Assembly: GCA_963811635.1 (NCBI GenBank)
Contig: CAWESB010000013.1
Span: forward strand, 124,001-188,000
DNA: 64,000 bases
Direction: 5' to 3'
From: JAIBJN01 sp963811635
Lineage (GTDB): Bacteria; Actinomycetota; Thermoleophilia; Gaiellales; Gaiellaceae
A program made the translations under genes and the position numbers. The stretch's first letter is position 1; each line of letters starts with the position of its first letter. The notes beneath the pieces are model-generated. The model was not told where the DNA came from, searched no databases, and saw only the letters and a program-made list of their open reading frames with translations. Shown piece by piece: positions 31,787 through 39,989 of this stretch.

Positions 31787-32566
31787 ATGAGCACTCACGA
31801 TCCGCTCGTCATCGCCGGCCGCGAGTTCGGCTCGCGCCTGCTCACCGGGACCGGCAAGTTCGACACGTTCGAGACGATGCGCGACGCCCTGACGGCCTCG
31901 GGCTCGGAGATCGTCACCGTCGCCGTGCGCCGCATCGACTTCGACGCCCGCGACGAGGACATCACGACGTTCATCCCGGAGCACATGCTGCTGCTCCCCA
32001 ACACCTCGGGCTGCGCGACCGCGGAGGAGGCCGTCCGCTCCGCGCGGCTCGCGCGCGCCGGCGGGCTGCCCGACTGGGTGAAGCTCGAGGTCATCCCCGA
32101 CCCCCGCTATCTCCTTCCAGATCCGGTGGAGACCCTCCGGGCCGCGGCGACCCTCGTCGAGGACGGCTTCACCGTGTTGCCGTACGTCTCGCCCGACCCG
32201 GTGCTCCAGAAGAAGCTCGAGGAGGTGGGGTGCGCGACGGTGATGCCGCTTGCCGCGCCGATCGGGAGCGGCCGCGGGCTCAAGCTCCGCGACGCGATCC
32301 GGATCATGGTCGAGCAGGCCGAGGTGCCGCTCGTCGTCGACGCCGGCCTCGGGTCGCCGTCGCACGCCGCCGAGGCGATGGAGATGGGCGCCGACGCGGT
32401 CCTCGTCAACTCGGCCATCGCGGGCGCCGAGGATCCCGTCGCGATGGCGAGGGCGTTCGGGCTCGCGGTCGAGGCGGGCCGCATGGCCTTCCACGCCGGC
32501 GTCATCGAGGAGCGCGAGCAGGCGGCGGCGTCGAGCCCGCTCGCCGGCGCCCTCCACCAGCCGTGA
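31787..32566 (+). CDS. thiG: Thiazole synthase ThiG
   Basis: The 259-residue protein matches ThiG in length and motifs: FGSRLLTGTGKFDTFETM, VRRIDFDARDEDIT, LPNTSGCATAEEAVR, WVKLEVIPDPRYLLPD with the Schiff-base Lys, and PLVVDAGLGSPSHAAEAMEMGADAVLVN (phosphate and product site). It builds the thiazole phosphate of thiamine from deoxyxylulose-5-phosphate, ThiS thiocarboxylate and dehydroglycine. It is controlled by the TPP riboswitch directly upstream and overlaps thiS by GTGA. Confidence 0.96.
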   Translation: MSTHDPLVIAGREFGSRLLTGTGKFDTFETMRDALTASGSEIVTVAVRRIDFDARDEDITTFIPEHMLLLPNTSGCATAEEAVRSARLARAGGLPDWVKLEVIPDPRYLLPDPVETLRAAATLVEDGFTVLPYVSPDPVLQKKLEEVGCATVMPLAAPIGSGRGLKLRDAIRIMVEQAEVPLVVDAGLGSPSHAAEAMEMGADAVLVNSAIAGAEDPVAMARAFGLAVEAGRMAFHAGVIEEREQAAASSPLAGALHQP

Positions 32567-32769
32567 GCGCCAGCATCAGCCTCAACGGGCGCGACCAGCC
32601 GGTCGAGCACGGCGAGACCGTCGCCGGCCTCCTCGAGCGCCTCGGCTTCGGCCGCGGCTACGCGCTCGTGGAGCGGAACGGCGAGCCCGTCGAGCGCGCC
32701 CGCTACGCGGAGGTGAGGCTCGAGGATGGCGACAGCCTCGTCGTCGCCCGCCCCGTCGCCGGCGGCTGA
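32563..32769 (+). CDS. thiS: Sulfur carrier protein ThiS
   Basis: The 68-residue ubiquitin-like protein starts at GTG 32563 inside the thiG stop. It contains the beta-grasp pattern SISLNGRDQPVEHGETVAGLL, ALVERNGEPVERARYAEV, and the required C-terminal Gly-Gly (RPVAGG), which is thiocarboxylated. It donates sulfur to ThiG. The thiE start lies inside its 3' end, giving a 44-nt overlap. Confidence 0.93.
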   Translation: MSASISLNGRDQPVEHGETVAGLLERLGFGRGYALVERNGEPVERARYAEVRLEDGDSLVVARPVAGG

Positions 32770-33349
32770 GGCGCGGCTCTACCTCGTCACCGCCGCCCGG
32801 GCGGACCTCGCCGCTTTCGTCGAGGCCGCGGTCCGGGGCGGCGTCGACCTGGTGCAGCTGCGGGAGAAGCACCTGCCCGACGGGCAGCTGCTCGCCGTGC
32901 TGGAGGAGGCGCGCGCGGTGACGCGGCGCCTCGGCGTCCCACTCGTCGTCAACGACCGCCCCGACCTCGCCGTGCTCGTCGGCGCGGACCTGGTCCACGT
33001 CGGCCAGGACGACCTGCCTGTGGAGGCCGTTCGCCGCTTCGGCCTTCCGGTCGGCCTCTCGACTCACTCCGAGCAGGAGCTGGCGCGCGCCCAGGCGGAC
33101 TACGTCGGCGTCGGGCCCGTCTACGTCACGCCGACGAAGCACGGCCGGCCGGCGGTCGGCCTCGAGCTCGTCCGGCACGCCGCGGCCAAGGTCCGCGTCC
33201 CCTGGTTCGCCATCGGCGGCATCGACGAAGGAAACATCGCCGACGTCGTCGCCGCGGGCGCGCGCCGCATCGCAGTCGTCCGCGCGATCGGGGATGCGGA
33301 CGATCCCGAGGGGGCCGCACGGACCTTGCGCGCCGCGCTCGGCCCGTGA
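32726..33349 (+). CDS. thiE: Thiamine-phosphate synthase ThiE
   Basis: The 207-residue TIM-barrel protein has the ThiE motifs VDLVQLREKHLPDGQLL, VPLVVNDRPDLAVLVGADLVHVGQ, GPVYVTPTKHGRP and VPWFAIGGIDEGNIADVVAAGA. It joins the HMP-pyrophosphate and thiazole-phosphate moieties to thiamine phosphate. ATG 32726 lies inside thiS; the first ~15 residues are low-complexity Ala/Ser/Pro, so the conserved protein really begins near ARLYLV. It converges on the M23 peptidase gene with 1 bp between stops. Confidence 0.93.
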   Translation: MATASSSPAPSPAAEARLYLVTAARADLAAFVEAAVRGGVDLVQLREKHLPDGQLLAVLEEARAVTRRLGVPLVVNDRPDLAVLVGADLVHVGQDDLPVEAVRRFGLPVGLSTHSEQELARAQADYVGVGPVYVTPTKHGRPAVGLELVRHAAAKVRVPWFAIGGIDEGNIADVVAAGARRIAVVRAIGDADDPEGAARTLRAALGP

Positions 33350-33350
33350 C

Positions 33351-34244
33351 CTAGCGCGCCAGCTTGAGCAGGTCGCGGACGGTAAGGAGCCCCGGGGCGG
33401 CGCGCGCCGAGAGGACCGTCTCCGGGAAGTCGTTCGACCAGGCGATCACGTTGCTGCCGGCGACGAAGTCCCCGAGCAGGATCGGCTCGGACGTCCGCTC
33501 TGCCGTGGTCCGGCGGAGGGTGGCGCCGACCGGCACGGACAGGGTGAGGTCGCGTGCGGGCTTGATGGTGACGCCGTTGGAGAGGCGGAGCTGGGTGATC
33601 CGCACCCGGATCCGCTGCGGGTCGAGGTCGAGGTACGTCGCGACGACCGTGCCGTGCACGCGCACTCTCATCGTCTCGAAGTCGCCGGGCCGCGGCCTCG
33701 GGTAGAGATGCTTCCAGGCGCGGCGGAGGTGCCTGTAGGGCGAGACGGCGCGGCCGCCGTTCGGATGCACCTCGAAATGGAGGTGCGAGGCGATCCCGTT
33801 CGCGTCTCCGGAGTCGCCGACGAACGCGATCAGCTGCCCGGGCCGCACGCGCTGGTTGGAGGTGAGCCCGGGGGCGTAAGCGATGCCGTTCCTGCAGCCG
33901 CCGCGGTTGTCGTTTCCAAGGGTGCGGTCGTTGTTCAGGTGGATGTACATGTAGGTCGTGCCGCTGCGCCCGTGCAGGTAGAGCATGCAGCCGGCGTTGC
34001 GGGAGCTCGTCCACTTGACGACGCGGCCGCCCTCGACGGCGACGACGGGCGAGCGCTTCTCAGCCATCAGGTCGTTGCCCTGGTGCCCGCCGCTGGGCCG
34101 CGGGGCGCCGAAGTCGTCGGAGTACTTGGTGGCCGCGACCACGGGAAAGATCAGCCGGGGCACGGCTGCGCTCGCCGTCCCCACGAAGATCCACGTGGCG
34201 AGGAGGACGAATAGGGCTAGGGCTGTCGTCCGGTGGCGGCTCAT
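33351..34244 (-). CDS. Secreted M23-family metallopeptidase
   Basis: The 297-residue protein has a signal peptide (TTALALFVLLATWIFVGTASA, cut likely after ASA). The LytM/M23 domain follows: GGHQGNDLMAEKRSPVVAVE holds the first His and Asp ligands and GIASHLHFEVHPNGG the HLHFE motif. The C-terminal ~110 residues are a beta-rich domain of unknown type. It is predicted to cut peptidoglycan cross-links or act as a divisome/sporulation-type regulator outside the cell. It is divergent from etfB over 112 bp. Confidence 0.88.
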   Translation of the reverse strand: MSRHRTTALALFVLLATWIFVGTASAAVPRLIFPVVAATKYSDDFGAPRPSGGHQGNDLMAEKRSPVVAVEGGRVVKWTSSRNAGCMLYLHGRSGTTYMYIHLNNDRTLGNDNRGGCRNGIAYAPGLTSNQRVRPGQLIAFVGDSGDANGIASHLHFEVHPNGGRAVSPYRHLRRAWKHLYPRPRPGDFETMRVRVHGTVVATYLDLDPQRIRVRITQLRLSNGVTIKPARDLTLSVPVGATLRRTTAERTSEPILLGDFVAGSNVIAWSNDFPETVLSARAAPGLLTVRDLLKLAR

Positions 34245-34341
34245 GAGAGCGGTCCGACGCTCCGGTGCGGCGCTGGGCGGCGCGGAGACTAACAGAGCCT
34301 TCGGCAGGAACTTGTAAAGACTTGAATCCGAGGCTGCCCGA

Positions 34342-34347
34342 TAGGAT
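34342..34347 (+). promoter_or_regulatory. -10 box (TAGGAT) of the etf operon
   Basis: TAGGAT ends 9 nt before GTG 34357, consistent with a near-leaderless transcript. No good -35 hexamer is seen. Confidence 0.4.
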
Positions 34348-34356
34348 CCGCCACCG

Positions 34357-35136
34357 GTGAAGCTCGCCGTCTGCGTCAAGGAGGTGCCGGAGGCGTCCGC
34401 GCGCACGCGGATCGACCCGGGCACCCTGCGCCTGGACCGCAGCGGCACGGCCGCGCTCAACCCCTTCGACGCCCACGCCCTCGAGGAGGCGCTGCGGATC
34501 AAGGAGCGCACGGGCGACGGTGAGGTGGTCGCGATCATGATGGGCCCGGCCCGGGCGGCCGAGTCGCTGCGCAAGGCGCTCGCGATCGGCGCCGACCGCG
34601 CCGTCCACGTCGCCGACGACGCGCTCGCGGGCTCCGACCTCGTTGCCACTGCGCGCGCGCTCGCGAAGGCCGTGGAGCGCGAGCAGGCCGACCTCGTCCT
34701 GCTCGGCCAGCAAGGCGGTGACTCGGACGGCGCCGTCCTCTGGTCGGCCCTGGCGGAGCTCCTGCAGCGTCCGGTCGTCTCGCAGGCCGCGAGTCTCGAG
34801 CTGGGGGACGGCAAGATCACGGCCAAGCGGCAGACCGAGTACGGCTACGACGTGATCGAGGCGCCGCTCCCTGCCGTCGTCGCCGTCTCCGACGCGATCA
34901 ACGAGCCCCGGTACCCGTCGCTCAAGGGGATCATGGGGGCAAAGAAGAAGCCCTTCGACACGGTCTCCGCGGCCGACCTCGGTCTCGCCCCCGACGAGAT
35001 CGGCGAGGCGGGCTCCCGCACCCAGGTGCATGGGCTCTCCGACCCGCCCTCGCGGGGGGACAGCATCCGCATCGAGGACGACGGGAACGCCGCGGAGAGA
35101 ATCCTCGAGTACCTGGCCGAGAGGAAGCTCCTCTGA
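34357..35136 (+). CDS. etfB: Electron transfer flavoprotein subunit beta
   Basis: The 259-residue protein starts at GTG 34357 with MKLAVCVKEVPEASARTRID. It carries the ETF-beta signature region around VVSQAASLELGDGKITAKRQ and EYGYDVIEAPLPAVVAVSDAIN, and the AMP-binding strand MMGPARAAESLRKALAIGAD. With EtfA it moves electrons from acyl-CoA dehydrogenases to ETF-QO. Its stop overlaps the etfA ATG (TGATG). The C-terminal ~25 residues are longer than minimal EtfB but common in actinobacteria. Confidence 0.95.
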   Translation: MKLAVCVKEVPEASARTRIDPGTLRLDRSGTAALNPFDAHALEEALRIKERTGDGEVVAIMMGPARAAESLRKALAIGADRAVHVADDALAGSDLVATARALAKAVEREQADLVLLGQQGGDSDGAVLWSALAELLQRPVVSQAASLELGDGKITAKRQTEYGYDVIEAPLPAVVAVSDAINEPRYPSLKGIMGAKKKPFDTVSAADLGLAPDEIGEAGSRTQVHGLSDPPSRGDSIRIEDDGNAAERILEYLAERKLL

Positions 35137-36095
35137 TGGCCACGCTCGTTTTTCTCGAAGACCACGAGGGCGAGCTCGTCAAGGGCTCGCTCGGCGTCCT
35201 CTCGAAGGCCGCGCAGCTGGGCGGCGACGTCGCCGCCGTCGTGGCCGGCTCGGGCGTGAAGGGGCTCGCTGCCGGCGCCGGCCGTTTCGGCGCTACCAAG
35301 GTCTTCGTGGCGGACGACCCGTCCCTCGGGGCGCCGCTGCCCCAGCCCCGCGTTGACGTCCTCGCGCGACTGATCGAGGACAAGGGGTTCGACACCGTCG
35401 TCTTCGGCGCGTCGGTTCTCTCGGCGGACGTCGCCGCGGGCCTGGCTGCGCGCCTCGGCGCCGGGCTCAACTGGGACCTGGTCGACCTCGAGTTCCGCGA
35501 CGGCCGGCTCGTCGGCAGGCGCCCCGCCCTGCAGGATTCCATCTACGCCGAGGTCGGCTGGAAGAGCGAGCCGCGGCTCGCGCTGATCCGCTCGGGGACG
35601 TTCGAGCCCGTCGAAGGCAGCGGCGAGGCCGAGGTGGAGGACGTCGCCGTCGAGCTGCAGGAATTCTCCCAGCAGGCCGTCATGGTCGAGCGGGCCCATG
35701 CCGAAAGCGAGGGCCCGTCGATCGAGGACGCCGACGTGATCGTCGCCGGCGGCCGCGGCCTCGGCGAGCCGGAGAGGTTCGCCCTGCTCGAGGATCTCGC
35801 CAAGGCGCTCGGCGGCGCCGTCGCCGCGACCCGGGCGGTGGTCGACGCCGGCTGGTATCCGTACGCAGCCCAGGTCGGGCAGACGGGCAAGACCGTCTCG
35901 CCGAAGCTCTACTTCGCCTGCGGCATTTCCGGCGCGATCCAGCACAAGGTCGGGATGCAGTCGTCCGGCACCATCGTCGCCATCAACAAGGATCCCAACG
36001 CGCCCATCTTCGAGTATGCGGACATGGGCGTCGTCGGCGACCTCCACCAGATCGTCCCCAAGCTGACCGAGCTCGTGAAGGAGAAGCGCGGATGA
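35136..36095 (+). CDS. etfA: Electron transfer flavoprotein subunit alpha
   Basis: The 319-residue protein has an N-terminal ETF domain. Its C-terminal FAD domain contains VIVAGGRGLGEPERFALLED, VAATRAVVDAGWYPYAAQVG, QTGKTVSPKLYFACGISGAI, QHKVGMQSSGTIVAINKDPN and FEYADMGVVGDL, all canonical. It overlaps both neighbours. It binds the redox-active FAD of the heterodimer and passes electrons to the ETF-QO encoded next. Confidence 0.96.
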   Translation: MATLVFLEDHEGELVKGSLGVLSKAAQLGGDVAAVVAGSGVKGLAAGAGRFGATKVFVADDPSLGAPLPQPRVDVLARLIEDKGFDTVVFGASVLSADVAAGLAARLGAGLNWDLVDLEFRDGRLVGRRPALQDSIYAEVGWKSEPRLALIRSGTFEPVEGSGEAEVEDVAVELQEFSQQAVMVERAHAESEGPSIEDADVIVAGGRGLGEPERFALLEDLAKALGGAVAATRAVVDAGWYPYAAQVGQTGKTVSPKLYFACGISGAIQHKVGMQSSGTIVAINKDPNAPIFEYADMGVVGDLHQIVPKLTELVKEKRG

Positions 36096-37792
36096 GCGTG
36101 CGCCCAGCGGACTTTCCGCCCCCGTTCGACGGGAACGAGTTCATCGCAGAGCCGACCGATCCGCCTGACGAGCGCATCGACGTCGGCGTCCTCGTCGTCG
36201 GCGCCGGCCCTGCCGGGCTGGCGGCCGCGGTCCGGGTCGGGCAGCTCCTCGAGGAGCAGCCGGAGGTGCGGGAGCGTCTCGGCGAGATCCCGGTGGCGCT
36301 CGTGGAGAAGGGGAGGACCCCGGGGGCCCACCTGCTCTCCGGCGCCGTCGTCAACCCGCGCGCGTTCCGCGAGCTGTTCCGCGGCATCGCCTCTGAGGAC
36401 CTGCCCTTCCGCGCGCCGGTCGTGCGCGAGGGCGTCTACTTCCTCACCCCGAAGCGCCACGTCCGCGTGCCCGCGCCGCCGCCGATGTGGAACCACAACC
36501 ACTACGTCGCGTCGCTCTCGGAGGCCGGGCGCTGGCTGGCCGAGCGCGCCGAGGAGCTGGGCGTCACCCTCGTTCCCGAGACGAGCGCGCGCACGCTCCT
36601 CGTCAGCGGCGGCCGCGTTGTCGGAATCCGCACCGGCGACAAGGGACGCGGCAAGGGCGGCGAGGAGCTGCCGAACTTCGAGCCCGGCTCGGACATCCGC
36701 GCGCGCATCACGATCCTCGCGGAGGGCACGCAGGGCCACCTGGCCGGCGTCGCCTCGGAGCGCTTCGGGCTCGCCTCGCGCCCGCAGGTCTATGCGCTGG
36801 GCGTGAAGGAGGTCTGGGAGGTCCCGAAGCCGCTCAACCGGGTCATCCACACGATGGGGTGGCCCCTCCGCGCCGGCAAGCGCTACCGCGAGTTCGGAGG
36901 CAGCTTCATCTACCCGCTGGATGACGACAAGATCGCCATCGGGATGGTGGTCGGGCTCGACTACACCGACGCCTCTCTCTCCGTGCACGACCTCCTGCAG
37001 GAGCTGAAGACGCACGCGTTCGTGCGCGGGCTCCTCGAGGGCGGAACCCGGGTCGCCTGGGGGGCGAAGACGATCCCCGAGGGCGGCTTCCAGGCGGTCC
37101 CGGACCGGCTCTCCTTCCCGGGCGGGATGATCGTCGGCGACTCGGCCGGCTTCGTGAACGTGCCCGCGCTCAAGGGCGTGCACTACGCGATGAAGTCCGG
37201 CATGCTCGCTGCCGAGACGGCGGTCGAGGCGGTCGGCCCGGGCGAGACCTCCTGGGCGCCCGGAGCGCTCGACGGCTACGACGCCGCGGTGCGCGAGAGC
37301 TACATCTGGACCGACCTGCACCGTGTCCGCAACGCGCGGCCCGCGTTCAAGCACGGCTTCTACCGCGGAGCGCTCGTGGCCGGCATCTCGATCACCACGC
37401 TCGGCAAGCTGCCACCGGGGACGAAGGAGCTCGAGCGCGACGCCGACGTCCCCGTGGCGATCGGCGATCGGGCGAAGGCCTACCCGGCCGCCGACGGCAA
37501 GCTCGTCTTCGACAAGCTCTCGAGCGTCTACGTCTCGGGGAACAAGACCCGCGACGACGCGCCGAGTCACATCCACGTCGACACGAAGGTGCGGCGCGAG
37601 GTGGCGGAGGGCTGGGCGCACATGTGCCCGGCACAGGTCTACGAGGTCGCGGGCGAGGCCAGCCCCGCCGGGAACGTCGTCGACGTCGAGGTGACGGCCT
37701 CCAACTGCGTTCAGTGCGGCGCCATCTCGGCGAAGGGCGGGCGGCTGACGCCGCCCGAGGGCGGGGACGGTCCCGAATACACGCAGATGTAG
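36092..37792 (+). CDS. Electron transfer flavoprotein-ubiquinone oxidoreductase-like protein
   Basis: The 566-residue protein starts by ATGA overlap with etfA. It has the FAD dinucleotide motif VLVVGAGPAGLAAAVRVG, the PLDDDKIAIGMVVGLDYTD and LKGVHYAMKSGMLAAE segments of ETF-QO/FixC, and a C-terminal ferredoxin-like region with HMCPAQVYE and ASNCVQCGAISAKGG. Only three Cys of the usual four cluster ligands are visible there (the third Cys of CxxCxxC is replaced). It should oxidise EtfAB and reduce the quinone pool at the membrane. The threonine dehydratase gene overlaps or abuts its 3' end. Confidence 0.92.
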   Translation: MSVRPADFPPPFDGNEFIAEPTDPPDERIDVGVLVVGAGPAGLAAAVRVGQLLEEQPEVRERLGEIPVALVEKGRTPGAHLLSGAVVNPRAFRELFRGIASEDLPFRAPVVREGVYFLTPKRHVRVPAPPPMWNHNHYVASLSEAGRWLAERAEELGVTLVPETSARTLLVSGGRVVGIRTGDKGRGKGGEELPNFEPGSDIRARITILAEGTQGHLAGVASERFGLASRPQVYALGVKEVWEVPKPLNRVIHTMGWPLRAGKRYREFGGSFIYPLDDDKIAIGMVVGLDYTDASLSVHDLLQELKTHAFVRGLLEGGTRVAWGAKTIPEGGFQAVPDRLSFPGGMIVGDSAGFVNVPALKGVHYAMKSGMLAAETAVEAVGPGETSWAPGALDGYDAAVRESYIWTDLHRVRNARPAFKHGFYRGALVAGISITTLGKLPPGTKELERDADVPVAIGDRAKAYPAADGKLVFDKLSSVYVSGNKTRDDAPSHIHVDTKVRREVAEGWAHMCPAQVYEVAGEASPAGNVVDVEVTASNCVQCGAISAKGGRLTPPEGGDGPEYTQM

Positions 37793-38721
37793 AAGCGGCC
37801 GCGGCCGTCATCGCCGGCCGCCTGCACCGGACGCCGCTGCTCTCGTCGGAGACGCTCGGCCGCACGTTCGGCGGGCGCGCCTTCCTCAAGGCCGAGCTGC
37901 TGCAGAAGACCGGGAGCTTCAAGGCGCGCGGCGTCCTCAACAAGCTCGCCTCGCTGACGCCGGAGGAGCGAACGCGCGGCGTGATCGGCGCCTCCGCCGG
38001 CAACCACGCGGGCGCGCTCGCCTACGCCAGCGCTCTCGAGGGCATCGACTGCCTCGTGGTCATGTGGCAGGGCGCGAGCGAGCTCAAGCGCGCGGCGACT
38101 CTGGGCTATGGCGCGAGCGTCGACCAGGAGGCGCTCGGGCCCACTGAGGTCTTCGAGCGGCTGCACGCGCTCCAGGAGGAGACGGGCCGCGTGCTCGTCC
38201 ATCCCTTCGACGACCCGCTGATCGTCGGCGGTGCGGGCACGGTCGGGCTCGAGATCGGCCAGGACCGTCCCGAGGTCGAGATCGTCGTCGTGCCCGTGGG
38301 CGGCGGAGGCCTCGTCTCGGGCATCGCCACGGCCCTGCCCGGGAGCCGGATCGTCGCGGTCGAGCCCGAGGGATCCGCCGCTTATCACGACGGCCTTGCG
38401 GCCGGACGCTCCGTGCCTGTCACGCCGCGCTCGATCGCCGACGGGCTCAACGCGCCCTTCGCCGGCTCCCTCCCGCTCCAGATCGGGCGCGAGCTCGGCA
38501 TCGAGTCGGTGCTCGTCACCGAGGCGGAGATCGAGGACGGCTTCCGCTTCCTCTACGAGCGCGCGAAGCTCGCCGTGGAGCCGGCCGGAGCCGCCGGAGT
38601 GGCCGCGCTGCTCGCCGGAAAAGTCCCCGGAGTCGAGGGGGCGACGGTGGCCGTCGTCGTCTCCGGTGGCAACGTAGCCGGCGAAACGGCCTCTGGTATC
38701 CTCAAGCCCGACCCGCGCTAG
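37714..38721 (+). CDS. Threonine ammonia-lyase / serine-threonine dehydratase (start uncertain)
   Basis: This is a PLP fold-type II enzyme: RTPLLSSETLGRTFGGRAFL, KTGSFKARGVLNKLASL with the Schiff-base Lys, GVIGASAGNHAGALAYASAL, VPVGGGGLVSGIATAL (phosphate loop) and VAVVVSGGNV at the C-terminus. It lacks a C-terminal ACT domain. The end is certain but the start is not: homologous sequence begins at about 37783 (DVEAAAAVIAGRLH), where no ATG, GTG or TTG is available. Choices are GTG 37714, which overlaps ETF-QO by 79 nt and gives an Arg-rich N-terminus, or an atypical ATA at 37777. It deaminates threonine or serine to the 2-oxo acid. Confidence 0.85.
   Translation: MRRHLGEGRAADAARGRGRSRIHADVEAAAAVIAGRLHRTPLLSSETLGRTFGGRAFLKAELLQKTGSFKARGVLNKLASLTPEERTRGVIGASAGNHAGALAYASALEGIDCLVVMWQGASELKRAATLGYGASVDQEALGPTEVFERLHALQEETGRVLVHPFDDPLIVGGAGTVGLEIGQDRPEVEIVVVPVGGGGLVSGIATALPGSRIVAVEPEGSAAYHDGLAAGRSVPVTPRSIADGLNAPFAGSLPLQIGRELGIESVLVTEAEIEDGFRFLYERAKLAVEPAGAAGVAALLAGKVPGVEGATVAVVVSGGNVAGETASGILKPDPR
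38697..38702 (+). promoter_or_regulatory. -10 box (TATCCT) before rpmE
   Basis: TATCCT lies inside the 3' end of the dehydratase gene, 26 nt before the rpmE ATG, and could give rpmE its own short leader. Confidence 0.35.
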
Positions 38722-38728
38722 GCCGATC

Positions 38729-38950
38729 ATGAAGACCGAGATCCACCCCGAATACGTCCTCGCCACCGTTACGTGCTCCTGCGGGAACACGTTCCAGACC
38801 CGATCCACGAAGGCCGAGCTTCATGTCGAAATCTGCTCCGAGTGCCATCCCTTCTACACCGGGAAGCAGAAGGTCGTGGACACGGGCGGCCGCGTCGCGC
38901 GCTTCCAGAAGCGCCTCGAGAAGGCCGGCGCTACCCGCGACGAGCAGTAG
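38729..38950 (+). CDS. rpmE: 50S ribosomal protein L31
   Basis: The 73-residue protein matches L31 throughout: MKTEIHPEYVLATVTCSCGN, the second Cys pair in EICSECHPFYTGKQKVVDTG and the basic tail VARFQKRLEKAG. CxC plus CxxC makes this the zinc-binding C+ form. It stands 7 nt after the dehydratase stop and 15 nt before the DUF1385 gene, followed by prfA, the usual actinobacterial/Gram-positive neighbourhood. Confidence 0.97.
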   Translation: MKTEIHPEYVLATVTCSCGNTFQTRSTKAELHVEICSECHPFYTGKQKVVDTGGRVARFQKRLEKAGATRDEQ

Positions 38951-38965
38951 GGAGGAGCCGCAGCC

Positions 38966-39883
38966 GTGAGCGCGCCCATCGGCGGCCAGGCTGTGCTGGA
39001 GGGCGTGATGATGCGCGGCCCGTCCGCATGGTCGGTCGCAGTCCGAAAGCCCGACGGCGAGATCGCAGAGGTCAACCGGCCGATCTCGTCCTTCCTCCTC
39101 AAGCACCGTTGGGCGCGCCTTCCGATCGTGCGGGGTGTCTTCGCGCTCGGCGAGTCGCTCGCCATCGGCTTCCGCGCGCTCGCCATCTCGGCGAACTACG
39201 CGGCGCAGGAGGAAGGCGATGAAGGCGAGGAGGTGCAGACCGAGCTCTCGCGCGGGCAGCTGCTCTTCGCCTTCGGCATCGCCATCGGCTTCGCGCTCCT
39301 GCTCTTCAAGGTCTCGCCCGCGCTGATCACCAACTGGCTGCCGATCGACTCGACCGGCTGGTTCGTGGTCGTCGAAGGGGCGATCCGCGTGTCGATCTTC
39401 ATCCTCTATCTCGTGATCGTGGGCTTCATGCCCGACCTGAAGCGGGTGTTCCAGTACCACGCCGCCGAGCACAAGGCGATCAACGCCTACGAGGCCGGCG
39501 ACCCGCTCGAGCCTGAGGTCGTCCAGCGCCACAGCCTCATCCACGTGCGCTGCGGCACGGCGTTCCTCCTCTACGTGATGGTGATCGCGATCTTCGTCTT
39601 CGCCTTCGTCGGCCAGCCCGGCTGGTTCTGGCTGATCGTCTCGCGCATCCTCCTCCTGCCGGTGATCGCCGGCATCGCCTACGAGGTGATCCGCTTTGCC
39701 GGGGCCCACCCCCAGAACCCGATCCTGCGCACGATCCTGGCGCCCGGCCTCTGGCTCCAGCGCCTGACCACGCGCAGCCCCTCGCTCGACCAGATCGAGG
39801 TCTCGATCCGCGCGCTCCACGAGGTGCTCCGCCTCGAGGGCCGGCTGACGCCGGAGGAGCGCAAGGTCGAGGTCATGGCGTAG
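38966..39883 (+). CDS. DUF1385 (YqhQ-like) membrane protein
   Basis: The 305-residue protein starts at GTG 38966 with the family hallmark GGQAVLEGVMMRGPSAWSVA. Three to four membrane helices follow, with the YHAAEHKAINAYEAGDPLEP motif between helices and HVRCGTAFLLYVMVIAIFVF. Conserved His/Glu in the AEHK motif suggest a metal or enzymatic site, but the family function is unknown. It sits between rpmE and prfA, its standard place. Confidence 0.9.
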   Translation: MSAPIGGQAVLEGVMMRGPSAWSVAVRKPDGEIAEVNRPISSFLLKHRWARLPIVRGVFALGESLAIGFRALAISANYAAQEEGDEGEEVQTELSRGQLLFAFGIAIGFALLLFKVSPALITNWLPIDSTGWFVVVEGAIRVSIFILYLVIVGFMPDLKRVFQYHAAEHKAINAYEAGDPLEPEVVQRHSLIHVRCGTAFLLYVMVIAIFVFAFVGQPGWFWLIVSRILLLPVIAGIAYEVIRFAGAHPQNPILRTILAPGLWLQRLTTRSPSLDQIEVSIRALHEVLRLEGRLTPEERKVEVMA

Positions 39884-39907
39884 GGCGGTCGTGGCCCCGC
39901 CCGGGGC

Positions 39908-39913
39908 TATCCT
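39908..39913 (+). promoter_or_regulatory. -10 box (TATCCT) upstream of prfA
   Basis: TATCCT ends 9 nt before ATG 39923. This spacing matches the other near-leaderless genes here and points to 39923 as the intended prfA start. Confidence 0.45.
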
Positions 39914-39989
39914 GAGCCGGTCATGACGGCCCAGATCGACAATCTCGTCGGACGAGCTCGAGCGCTCGTACACCGACGCGCAGGAGCGA

